Source: Sphingobacteriaceae bacterium (GTDB lineage: Bacteria; Bacteroidota; Bacteroidia; B-17B0; Aurantibacillaceae). Taken from it: a stretch of DNA of 48,581 nucleotides. Each line of letters starts with the position of its first letter. Position 1 is the stretch's first letter. A program made the position numbers and the translations under genes. The notes beneath the pieces were generated by a model. It was not told the DNA's origin, did not search any database, and worked only from the letters and a program-made list of their open reading frames with translations. The stretch covers positions 1-48,581 of the forward strand of contig CANGGP010000021.1 of the NCBI GenBank assembly GCA_947453445.1, written 5' to 3'. Below are positions 26,570 to 34,842 of this stretch, one piece after another.

Positions 26570-28003
26570 ATGAAAAAAATTAAAGCCGTCTTTTTTCTAT
26601 TGATACTTGTAATGTCAATGCCAAATATTGCACAGGAGCAAATGGGGATGCGGCAAAGTAATTTTTTAAGCAGTTCAAGTATTTTTTTAAATCCCTCTTC
26701 TTCTGCCGATGCACATGTGTACATGCAATTAAATTTGGCTTCGGCAGGTGCTTTTGCATACACCAACGGAGCTTATATTCCATCTTTTAGTGTGTGGCGC
26801 ATGAAACGCGCCAATGGTGAAGTGCAATACCCAAAAGCTTCTACCGTTAAGGTGAGTAAATTTGTTTATGCCAATGCCTTTGCCGAAGGTCCTGCTTTTG
26901 TGATCAGTAAACGTTTGTATGGTGCCGGGTTTTTTGTGAGGGCCCGCTCAATTCTTGATATCCGCGGTATTCCTTATCCTCTGGCCAATATGCTGTTGCA
27001 GCAAAATCCTTATGCTAATCCGCCTTCAACATACAACATCAACAAACGCAATATCAAAGGCGCCAATTTATCTTGGCTCGAATACGGAGGTAATTTTTCA
27101 TACATCATTCGTAAACAACAAAAAGATTTAATCAGCATTGGCGGCAATCTTAAATACATTACCGGCATCAACATCTTTTATTTTAACATCGCCCACATGA
27201 AGGGTTTTTACAACGATACTGTGGTGAGTGTTGATGAAGTAAATGCAAAATTACGCATGAACAGCCCGGCCTTTAACAGTGGCAAGGGCTTGGGACTGGA
27301 TTTGGGCATCACCTATAAAAAAATGTTGAAGAACATTGAAACCTATTATCCCAATTCAGAACAATCGAATTGTACTTACATCGATTACAAATATAAGCTT
27401 GCATTGAGTTTGCGCGATGCGGGTTATATTCGTTTTAAAGGCAGTACCATCAACGCCAATTTTAATGCCTCGGGTTATTACCGCATAGATACCACACGCA
27501 GTATCACCGAAGCCGCTATTACAAATAGTTTAAACGGCACATTATACAGCGGCAACATTACGGCATCATTGCCAACAAATATTTGTGCCCAAGCCGATTA
27601 TAATTTTGAAAATGGTTTTTTTGCCTCTGCACTCATCGTCAAAAATATTTTACCCAATCAGGTTACCGGTGTGGCGGGCAGCAATATTTGGGCAATTTGC
27701 GGAAGGTTTGAACGTAAAAACTTTGAACTCGCATTACCGATAACATTTCAAAAATTTATTTACCCGCAGTTGGGCATGGCTGTTCGTTACCGCTCATTTG
27801 TGTTGGGTTTCGACAATGTGTTTCCTTTGTTGTTTATGAAAAATACCTATGGCCTGGGAATCTATACAAAATTGGCCATCAGTTTATTTAAAAATCCGGC
27901 ATGCCGCAAACGCAGTCGTATTGCCGATTGTCCGCCTTCCATTTTGGAGAAGGACCACAATTTTGTGAAGAAGGTGAAGCGTGTTTTTAAAAGGAAAAAA
28001 TAA
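26570..28003 (+). CDS. Probable outer-membrane barrel partner of the CHU_C protein (DUF5723-like)
   Basis: 477 residues with a signal peptide (MKKIKAVFFLLILVMSMPNIAQ). A short N-terminal motif (SSSIFLNPSSSADAHVYMQLNL) recalls the N-P-A motif of PorP/SprF and of the DUF5723 family, after which come many alternating strands with glycine and aromatic ends (GLGLDLGITYKK, FFASALIVKNILP, GMAVRYRSFVLGFDNVF). The C-terminal 35 residues are basic with two cysteines (NPACRKRSRIADC, ending KRVFKRKK), unusual for a barrel end and possibly periplasmic. The start is one base after the CHU_C stop, so the two are translationally coupled. It resembles DUF5723 more than PorP, and I make that assignment with moderate confidence. 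Inferred role: secretion or anchoring of the coupled cargo. Confidence 0.75.
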   Translation: MKKIKAVFFLLILVMSMPNIAQEQMGMRQSNFLSSSSIFLNPSSSADAHVYMQLNLASAGAFAYTNGAYIPSFSVWRMKRANGEVQYPKASTVKVSKFVYANAFAEGPAFVISKRLYGAGFFVRARSILDIRGIPYPLANMLLQQNPYANPPSTYNINKRNIKGANLSWLEYGGNFSYIIRKQQKDLISIGGNLKYITGINIFYFNIAHMKGFYNDTVVSVDEVNAKLRMNSPAFNSGKGLGLDLGITYKKMLKNIETYYPNSEQSNCTYIDYKYKLALSLRDAGYIRFKGSTINANFNASGYYRIDTTRSITEAAITNSLNGTLYSGNITASLPTNICAQADYNFENGFFASALIVKNILPNQVTGVAGSNIWAICGRFERKNFELALPITFQKFIYPQLGMAVRYRSFVLGFDNVFPLLFMKNTYGLGIYTKLAISLFKNPACRKRSRIADCPPSILEKDHNFVKKVKRVFKRKK

Positions 28004-28008
28004 CAGTT

Positions 28009-28539
28009 TTAAGCTTTTGCTTTTTTCTTGAGTGTTAATGCCGCCACAAACGATCCGGATAATCCAAATATCATCATGGGGATTAATTTACCGGTGGTTG
28101 CCTTTAAGGGCGATAGCTGTGCAATTTGTTCACTGATAATTTTTGGAAAATCTTCAGTTTTTAATTTGTCGGGATACAAACTTTGTTGTTTTTGCAATAT
28201 GCCTAAATATTCATTGCTGTTGTAATATTGAATGGCAATGTCTTTAAACCGCCAAGCAAACTCAATGTAATTGTAAACACTGATAAAAATTGTCGACAAG
28301 GCCAAAACCGTTAGTGCCACACGAATGCCTTCACGTCCGCCAATCAAACCATTGTAATCTTTTTCACGAACCCAATACACTGCCGCAAACAAAAATGGCA
28401 GAATAAAAAAGATGCCCACTATATTCGAATAATAAAAACCAAATTTAGTAAGGGTGTATCCGCCCAGTAAAATATAAAGTTTAAACACAATGATGAGTAG
28501 CGAATAAACAAGGCTGAGGTAGAAAGCTTTTTTATTCAT
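28009..28539 (-). CDS. DUF4199-family membrane protein
   Basis: 176 residues with four predicted membrane helices (about 7-28, 37-57, 73-95, 150-169) and a soluble loop between the third and fourth helix (about 100-148, with KLKTEDFPKIISEQI). The helix pattern and the GGREGIRVAL turn fit DUF4199, a Bacteroidota inner-membrane family of unknown role. The start codon overlaps the rho stop by one base (TAATG), so it is translated together with rho. It converges with the barrel gene, with only 5 bases between the two stop codons and no room for a separate terminator. Confidence 0.82.
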   Translation of the reverse strand: MNKKAFYLSLVYSLLIIVFKLYILLGGYTLTKFGFYYSNIVGIFFILPFLFAAVYWVREKDYNGLIGGREGIRVALTVLALSTIFISVYNYIEFAWRFKDIAIQYYNSNEYLGILQKQQSLYPDKLKTEDFPKIISEQIAQLSPLKATTGKLIPMMIFGLSGSFVAALTLKKKAKA

Positions 28540-30128
28540 TAACTGTTCATGCTAATTAAAAACTCTTCGTTGGTTTGGCTTCTGCGCAAGCGATCCAATA
28601 AAAATTCCATGGCTTCTTGCGGGTTCATATCACCCAAGTGTTTACGCAACACCCACAAACGACTCAAGGTTTCTTTGTCCAATAATAAATCATCACGACG
28701 GGTAGAAGAGGCCAATAAATCAATGGCAGGATAAATACGGCGGTTCGATAATTTTCTATCCAACTGCAATTCCATATTACCGGTACCTTTAAATTCTTCA
28801 AAAATTACCTCGTCCATTTTAGAACCAGTTTCAGTTAAAGCAGTTGCCAAAATGGTCAATGATCCACCATTCTCAACTTTACGTGCTGCACCAAAAAAGC
28901 GTTTTGGTTTGTGAAGCGCATTGGCATCCACACCACCGGTGAGCACTTTACCGCTGGCAGGCGATACAGTATTGTATGCACGTGCTAAACGGGTAATGCT
29001 ATCCAATAAAATCACCACATCGTGTCCACACTCAACCATGCGTTTTGCTTTTTCCAAAACAATGTTGGCAATCTTCACGTGTTTTTCGGCCGGCTCATCA
29101 AAGGTACTCGAAATCACTTCCGCCTTAACGCTGCGGGCCATGTCGGTTACCTCTTCCGGACGTTCATCAATCAATAAAATGATCAAATAAATTTCAGGAT
29201 GGTTGTAGGCAATGGCATTGGCCACATCTTTTAATAAAACAGTTTTACCTGTTTTTGGTTGCGCCACAATTAATCCCCTTTGTCCTTTACCAATTGGCGA
29301 AAACATATCCATCACACGGGTACTCATGTTTTCTTGCGGGTGACCGGTAAGTTTAATTTTTTCGTAAGGAAAGAGTGGGGTGAGGTAATCAAAAATAACA
29401 CGGTCGCGCACAAATGAAGGATCGCGGCCATTGATTTGATCAACTTTAATTAAGGGAAAATATTTTTCACCTTCTTTGGGTGGACGAACGCCGCCTTTTA
29501 CCACATCGCCGGCTTTTAAACCAAACAATTTAATTTGTGATTGCGAAACATAAACGTCATCAGGTGAATTTAAATAATCATAATCTGAGCTTCTTAAAAA
29601 ACCATAACCATCGGGCATGATTTCTAAAACACCCGTTACAAAAACGATGTTATCGAAATTATAAAATACCTTTTCAGGTTTTTTGGCGGGCTCAGCTTCA
29701 GGCTCTGCTTCTGTAATTTGCGGACTTTGTTCCACTTCTTCTGCCGGCGCTTCGATTGGATTTACGCTTTGAATCGAGGCATTGTTTTGACTGTCTTCTG
29801 TTTTTATTTCAGCAACAGGCGCAACAACTTCTTCTTCTTGCTGAGCGGCAATTGTTTCGTGTACACTCTCTTCCGAAATAGGATCGAGTTTTACCTTACG
29901 AGGGCGTTTTTCGCGTACGTTTTCTTTTTGCTCTTTATGCTCCTTTGGGGCTTTTTTGTTGAATTTACTGCGAATTTGTTTCGCCAATTCAGCGTCCTTA
30001 CTTTGTGCATCTACAATTTGCAAAATTAAGTCTGCTTTTACTGCGCTTCTATTCTCAATCGAAAAAGCTTTTGCAATTTCTTTTAATTCTTGGAGTGGCC
30101 TTGCCCCCAAATCCATTACTTCAAACAT
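28539..30128 (-). CDS. rho: Transcription termination factor Rho
   Basis: 529 residues. Rho_N domain (about 7-45: [18 protein letters not shown]), an acidic and lysine-rich insert (about 55-155) typical of Bacteroidota Rho, a cold-shock-like RNA-binding domain (about 160-235: [15 protein letters not shown]) and the hexameric ATPase core (about 245-529) with Walker [10 protein letters not shown] (288-296), [31 protein letters not shown] and the R-loop region ([20 protein letters not shown]). It ends factor-dependent transcripts by translocating along nascent RNA. The following DUF4199 gene overlaps its stop by one base. The insert differs from E. coli Rho and may extend RNA contacts, as reported for other high-insert Rho proteins. 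Confidence 0.98.
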   Translation of the reverse strand: MFEVMDLGARPLQELKEIAKAFSIENRSAVKADLILQIVDAQSKDAELAKQIRSKFNKKAPKEHKEQKENVREKRPRKVKLDPISEESVHETIAAQQEEEVVAPVAEIKTEDSQNNASIQSVNPIEAPAEEVEQSPQITEAEPEAEPAKKPEKVFYNFDNIVFVTGVLEIMPDGYGFLRSSDYDYLNSPDDVYVSQSQIKLFGLKAGDVVKGGVRPPKEGEKYFPLIKVDQINGRDPSFVRDRVIFDYLTPLFPYEKIKLTGHPQENMSTRVMDMFSPIGKGQRGLIVAQPKTGKTVLLKDVANAIAYNHPEIYLIILLIDERPEEVTDMARSVKAEVISSTFDEPAEKHVKIANIVLEKAKRMVECGHDVVILLDSITRLARAYNTVSPASGKVLTGGVDANALHKPKRFFGAARKVENGGSLTILATALTETGSKMDEVIFEEFKGTGNMELQLDRKLSNRRIYPAIDLLASSTRRDDLLLDKETLSRLWVLRKHLGDMNPQEAMEFLLDRLRRSQTNEEFLISMNS

Positions 30129-30636
30129 GGGAAATATAAATTTTATGAACTGATGTTATTCTCGATTTTTTTTGTGTGATTTTGATTTCAAGAAAATGAA
30201 ACCATCTTAATACAAGACAATATTAGTGAATTACTTTGATAACAAAAAAATTATTTTCAGAATTATGTTGAATTAACACGAATCAGAATCATCAAGGCCG
30301 TAGAAAGGATTTTTTGACCGATAAATGGCATTTAATGACATGTATTTCTGATCATAACACATTGGCCATGCGCACATGAATTAATTTGATATTGAATAAA
30401 AAAAATTGGAATCCCACTTCGTGGCATTTGCTCCTTAGTGTTAAAAAAGGCACGAATGACGATAAACATGGCATTCAATAGAAATTTGGAAAACCCTTCG
30501 TGTTTTTAGCGCCTTAGTTGTAAAAAAGTAACCAAATCAAAAGGCAAGATTTTGCATAAAGCAAATAAATAATTTTATATTGTAACCCTATAGTGCGGTT
30601 TGTTGATAAGGGCGTTTGAGGTACTATAAAAAAACT
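30129..30636. other. 508-bp spacer between rho and the SDR gene
   Basis: No gene seen. AT-rich and probably contains the divergent promoters for rho and the SDR gene. 30418-30452 and 30494-30527 are two decayed copies of the dispersed motif CTTCGTG..CTTAGTG..AAAAAA, spaced about 75 bases apart. Confidence 0.45.
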
Positions 30637-31623
30637 ATGAAAAAAGTATTTATTACCGGAGCCAACGGCATGTTGGGTTCGCACATTTGTAGAGCGCTGC
30701 TCCAACAAGGTTATGCCGTAAAGGCCATGTGCTTAAAAGGTGCACCAACAGCAACCATCAATACCTTGCCAATTGAAGTGGTGTTTGGTGATATTTTGGA
30801 TCGTGAATTTTTATTGGAAGCCATGAAAGGTTGCGACTATGTAATTCACGTGGCAGCCATGACCAATGTGTGGCCGCGACGTTTTCCTTTTTTACGCCGC
30901 GTAAACATTGAAGGCACAAAAAATGTGGTGGAAGTGGCCGAAGTATTAAAAATAAAGCGCATGGTGCACGTGGGTTCAGCCAGTTCATTTAACCATGGCA
31001 GTATGGCACAACCGGGCAACGAAAACAGCTTGTACCAAGGTTGGCAACATGGCATGGATTATTTAGACAGTAAATACGAGGCACAAGAGATGCTGGTAAA
31101 AAAGCACAATGACGCTGCATTTCCTGTGATTATTATCAATCCCACTTTTATGATTGGGGCTTTTGATTCGGGGCCTTCTTCAGGACAATTATTAATCAAT
31201 TTATACAAAGGCAAATTACCGGGTTATACCGAGGGCGGAAAAAATTTCGTCTGCACCAAAGATGTGGCCTCGGCCGCAGTAAGCGCCTTAGAGCATGGCA
31301 AACTTGGTGAGTGTTATATTGCAGGAAATCAAAACTTAAGCTATAAAGATTTTTTCAGCAAAGCTTCTGAAGTCATGCACAAACCTTTTAAGCTCAAACG
31401 CATGCCCATGTTTTTGGTTTTATTGGTTGGCATTCTAAGTTCTATAGCAGCTAAAATCAGCGGTAAAAAACCAAAAATATCTTATAGCATTGCCAAATTT
31501 TCAGGATTGCAACAGTATTTTTCAGCGCAAAAAGCCCATGTTGAGTTGCAAATGCCACACACACCTTTAGAAATCGGCATTCAAGAAGCACTTGATTGGT
31601 TCAAAGAAAATGGATATATCTAA
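30637..31623 (+). CDS. NAD-dependent epimerase/dehydratase (extended SDR)
   Basis: 328 residues from ATG 30637. Rossmann motif FITGANGMLGS (residues 5-15), substrate region H-V-A-A-M-T (71-76), Ser in VGSASS (112-117) and the catalytic pair Tyr142-x-x-x-Lys146 (DYLDSKYEAQ). The FNHGS, FMIGAFD and GYTEGGKNFV segments fit the dihydroflavonol-reductase / 3-beta-HSD-like branch of extended SDRs, which oxidise or reduce small alcohols and ketones. The exact substrate cannot be told. A hydrophobic stretch (MFLVLLVGILSSIAAKI, about 260) may associate with membrane. It stands alone between two repeat-rich spacers. Confidence 0.9.
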   Translation: MKKVFITGANGMLGSHICRALLQQGYAVKAMCLKGAPTATINTLPIEVVFGDILDREFLLEAMKGCDYVIHVAAMTNVWPRRFPFLRRVNIEGTKNVVEVAEVLKIKRMVHVGSASSFNHGSMAQPGNENSLYQGWQHGMDYLDSKYEAQEMLVKKHNDAAFPVIIINPTFMIGAFDSGPSSGQLLINLYKGKLPGYTEGGKNFVCTKDVASAAVSALEHGKLGECYIAGNQNLSYKDFFSKASEVMHKPFKLKRMPMFLVLLVGILSSIAAKISGKKPKISYSIAKFSGLQQYFSAQKAHVELQMPHTPLEIGIQEALDWFKENGYI

Positions 31624-31912
31624 CTTTCAATTAAAGCAATTAGAAAAAATGATCTTGTGCTGATTTAAAACACTTGATTGGTTGATGAAGAACTTACAGC
31701 CAAGATATGAAATCAAAGATTAGATTGATTTCGTATGCCACAACTTGCAATTCTGTAAATTAAGTCTGTTGCGCACTATACAAATAAGTTTTTGGTGATT
31801 TGCAATTCAAATGAGTTACACTAAATTATAGGCTCACATTTAAAGGTAGGTTTGATTTGTGCTAACAATCCTTGAATTTAAAATACAGGAAAGTTTTGGA
31901 CAGCTAAATGAC

Positions 31913-32126
31913 GATTCTGCGGCAGGGATAGAGGCGACAGCCCGCGGGGAATGGCTGTTTAATGCCTTAGCAGCGAGGGGGCTAAAGCCTCAACGGCTTT
32001 AGAGCCAGATGGTGTGAATGCAGGAACGGAGCCACCGCAGCACGGCAAAAACCTAGTAGGTTTTTGAGCGAGACGGTGCGTTAGCTAATGATAACCAACA
32101 CCGCGGCTACAGCCGATAGCCCCTTA
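31913..32126 (+). repeat. GC-rich structured intergenic element, copy 1
   Basis: Starts GATTCTGCGGCAGGGATAGAG, has AGCCC at 31938, GCCTTAGCAGCGAGG at 31964-31978, GAGCCACCGCAGCACGGC at about 32029-32046 and ends CCGATAGCCCC. The same landmarks in the same order occur at 42918-43132 on the other strand and, shortened, at 44804-44960. Two perfect hairpins sit inside: CTAAAGCC / GGCTTTAG (31982-32002) and AAAAACCT / AGGTTTTT (32047-32065). GC content is far above the flanks. Bases 31624-31912 to its left hold nothing I can recognise. Confidence 0.8.
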
Positions 32127-32299
32127 GCCTGCCCGCCGAAGAATGGCTTGCGCAAGGACAGGCGGGGCCGCCAAAAAATCAAAAGTTGGATAATTGACAT
32201 TTTATATAAATTCTTTCAATTTGATTTAAATACAAAACTTTCTGGCATAATTTTTAGCAGCATTTATGAGAAATGAACAATTGTGTTTACTTCTAACAT

Positions 32300-32690
32300 T
32301 TGAGCCTTTAAATTAATGAGCAAGGCCGCAATTTGCTTTAAAAGATGATTGAAATTTTATTCAGCGCGAACCAGCTTGGGTAGTGGTGGGCAGAAGTGGC
32401 CTTCGAGAAATTTCGTGAGAAAACAAGGACTAGCTTTCTGTTGTTCTAGCGCGCGGTCAGTCGCTAGGTCAACATTTGGATATGAGCAGCCCTTCGCGAC
32501 CTTCGCGCGCATCAGAAAGCTGCGACGTAGTTTTCAAGAAATTTCTCGTCAGCCTTGTCCCGAGTTTACCTCGGGATTGCTTCTTTTTTTCAAGAAAAAA
32601 GAAGGTATGAGATTTATCAGCGAAGTGGATAAAAACTCTAACCGATTTAATAATGAAATTCTACGATAAACTATTTTTAAAGTAAGCACA
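32300..32690 (+). repeat. Long structured repeat with 145-nt nested foldback, copy 1
   Basis: Matches 37125-37506. The core 32404-32548 folds with perfect paired arms from outside in: CGAGAAATTT / AAATTTCTCG, GAAAAC / GTTTTC, AGCTTTCTG / CAGAAAGCT, GCGCGC / GCGCGC, GTCGC / GCGAC. A conserved hairpin CTTCTTTTTTT / AAAAAAGAAG follows at about 32580-32605. A palindrome TCCCGAG / CTCGGGA (32558-32576) is present here but missing from the other copy. Confidence 0.9.
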
Positions 32691-32781
32691 CTAGCAAATT
32701 GATAACATGAAACACTTCCAGATAAATAGATACTGCTTTTTAGCATAATTTTTTCTGGAAAAGAATTTTTTAAATAAAAAC

Positions 32782-32813
32782 AAAAAAAGCCCCTCGTCTC
32801 CGAAGGGCTTTAA
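32782..32813 (-). terminator. Rho-independent terminator of the DEAD-box helicase gene
   Basis: Read on the minus strand: AAGCCCTTCG, loop GAGA, CGAGGGGCTT, then TTTTTTG. It lies 24 bases after the helicase stop. Confidence 0.88.
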
Positions 32814-32836
32814 TTTTATCTTAGCTGCTAAAAAAA

Positions 32837-34663
32837 CTAGAATCGGCTTTTACCAAATCCTTTTTTCTTTTCGCCACCGCTTTTACCGAAACTTTTTTCA
32901 CGGCTAAAACCGCCGCTTTTTTCGCCGCCACCCGAACTGCGTGGACGTTTGAATTCGCGTTTGTCGCCGCCTCTGAATCCGCCGCCTTCGCGACGTTCGC
33001 CACCACGGTAACCACCGCCGCCGCCACCGCCGCGACGTTCACCATCGCTGCTGCGACCTTCTTTCATTTTACGGTTACTTACCTCTAATGAAATTTTACG
33101 GTTATTAAATTCAATGTTCGAAGAGTTTAATGCCAAAAATGTATCCACCATTTTGCTTTCTGTTTCGAAGAAAGAGAAACTGCTTTTTACATCAACATTA
33201 AAAATCATGCGTTGGTGTAATTTTACGCTGTCGGCTAAAAATTCTTTTAAGCTGTGGATGTTAAAACCATCCAACTGACCCATGTTTACAAAGAAACGTG
33301 TGGTACGCGAATTGCCAAAAGCACCGTCAACCGCACCTTTTACAATGTTTAAATCAGGGGCGTTATCGTAATATTCATGAAAACGATTAAACTCTTCACT
33401 GATAAAACGTTTAATCAATTCTTCTTTGCTTAGGTCTTTTAACTCCTCGTAAATGGCCGGTAAAAAACTTTCAATTTCAACATCTTTTACTTCAACACTA
33501 TGCAATTTGTGAACCAAATTAAACAATTGTTTTTCGCAAACTTCCAAACCGTTAGGAACATCTTTACGCTCAAATTTCTTTTTAATGATGCGTTCAATGT
33601 CTTTTATTTTACCACTGTCTTTTGGTGTGATAATGGCAATGGCAATACCCGATTTGCCGGCACGTGCTGTACGGCCTGTGCGGTGGGTGTAGTTTTCTAC
33701 ATCTTCAGGTAAATTGTAATTAATAACATGCGTTACATCGTTTACATCAATACCGCGGGCAGCCACATCGGTAGCCACCAACATTTGTAAGGTTTTACTG
33801 CGGAAACGTTTCATAACAAAATCACGTTGACTTTGCGATAAATCACCGTGCAATGCATCGGCGCTGTAACCATCTTTAATCAAAGCATCAGCCACTTCTT
33901 GTGTTTCGGCTTTGGTACGGCAAAATACAATCCCAAAAATTTCAGGAAAATAATCGGCCACACGTTTTAAAGCTGAATAACGATCACGTGGACTCACCAC
34001 ATAATACACATGTTCCAAATTGTCGGCACCTTCGTTTTTCTTACCGGTGGTCAATTCCATTGGATTGCTCATGTAGGTTCTGGCAATGCGCTCCACTTCT
34101 TTCGGCATGGTGGCACTAAATAACCAAGTGTTTTTATCCTTAGGTGTTTCTTTTAAAATGATGTCTAAATCATCTTTAAAACCCATGTTCAACATTTCAT
34201 CGGCCTCATCTAAAACCACATTTTTCACAGTGGCCAAGCTAATGGCACGGCGTTCAATCATATCAATTAAACGACCCGGTGTGGCCACAACAACCTGAAC
34301 ACCACGTTTAATGTCTTTTATTTGTCCGTCGATTCTGGCACCGCCATAAATAGCAGTTGCACCAAAACCATTTAAAAATTTACCGTAATTTTTAATATCG
34401 TTGGTAATTTGCACACACAACTCGCGGGTTGGGGCTAAAATTAAGGCTTGCACAGTTTTATTGCTGCAATCCAACACATTTAATAAAGGTAAACCAAAAG
34501 CGGCTGTTTTGCCGGTACCGGTTTGGGCCAAAGCCACAATGTCGGTTTTTTGTTTCGATAACAAACCAATGGTTTGTTGTTGTATGGGCGTGGGCATAGT
34601 AAAGCCAAGCTCCGTAACAGCTTTTAATAGGTCGCTGTTAAGACCCAATTCTTGAAAAGTCAT
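32837..34663 (-). CDS. deaD: DEAD-box RNA helicase with DbpA-like RNA-binding domain and RGG-type tail
   Basis: 608 residues. Q motif (FTMPTPIQQQTIG), Walker A AQTGTGKTAA, APTRELCVQI, DEAD box VLDEADEMLNMGF, SAT motif FSATMPKEV, and motif VI HRTGRTARAG; the helicase core spans about 1-370. A DbpA-like RRM follows (about 460-540: RFFVNMGQLDGFNIHSLKEFLAD), then a Gly/Arg/Lys-rich tail (about 545-608) with GGGGGGGYRGG and repeated RGG-like and KKKGFGKS elements. It unwinds structured RNA, as CsdA/DeaD do in ribosome assembly and cold response. The low-complexity tail probably binds RNA and makes 32850-33060 GC-rich. Monocistronic: own terminator downstream and a divergent manC-like gene upstream. 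Confidence 0.95.
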   Translation of the reverse strand: MTFQELGLNSDLLKAVTELGFTMPTPIQQQTIGLLSKQKTDIVALAQTGTGKTAAFGLPLLNVLDCSNKTVQALILAPTRELCVQITNDIKNYGKFLNGFGATAIYGGARIDGQIKDIKRGVQVVVATPGRLIDMIERRAISLATVKNVVLDEADEMLNMGFKDDLDIILKETPKDKNTWLFSATMPKEVERIARTYMSNPMELTTGKKNEGADNLEHVYYVVSPRDRYSALKRVADYFPEIFGIVFCRTKAETQEVADALIKDGYSADALHGDLSQSQRDFVMKRFRSKTLQMLVATDVAARGIDVNDVTHVINYNLPEDVENYTHRTGRTARAGKSGIAIAIITPKDSGKIKDIERIIKKKFERKDVPNGLEVCEKQLFNLVHKLHSVEVKDVEIESFLPAIYEELKDLSKEELIKRFISEEFNRFHEYYDNAPDLNIVKGAVDGAFGNSRTTRFFVNMGQLDGFNIHSLKEFLADSVKLHQRMIFNVDVKSSFSFFETESKMVDTFLALNSSNIEFNNRKISLEVSNRKMKEGRSSDGERRGGGGGGGYRGGERREGGGFRGGDKREFKRPRSSGGGEKSGGFSREKSFGKSGGEKKKGFGKSRF

Positions 34664-34825
34664 TTTTAAATTATTTAATTAAACATTAAAGCTAAAAATA
34701 CCTCGCTTTAATGCTTCGAGCCGACAAAGGGCGAGATAAGTTTCAGATTACTGGCCGCAAAGATACGATAATATTTGGATAAATTGATATGTCTCATTTT
34801 TAGCCCAATTACTTGGTTTATTTTT

Positions 34826-34833
34826 TATTTTTG
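34826..34833 (+). promoter_or_regulatory. Possible -7 box for the mannose-1-phosphate guanylyltransferase gene
   Basis: TATTTTTG is an exact match to the Bacteroidota TAnnTTTG -7 motif, 9 bases before the start codon. It implies a very short or absent leader. No good -33 TTTG partner is seen. Confidence 0.35.
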
Positions 34834-34842
34834 TTGCCAATT

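Noticed and set aside
32088-32669. Two frames (62 and 106 codons) in the spacer before the helicase
   Set aside because: They lie across the GC-rich element and the foldback; the arms of the stems explain their lack of stops.
31624-32836. Insertion sequence or transposon
   Set aside because: No transposase-like frame and no terminal inverted repeats with target duplications were found around the GC-rich and foldback elements.
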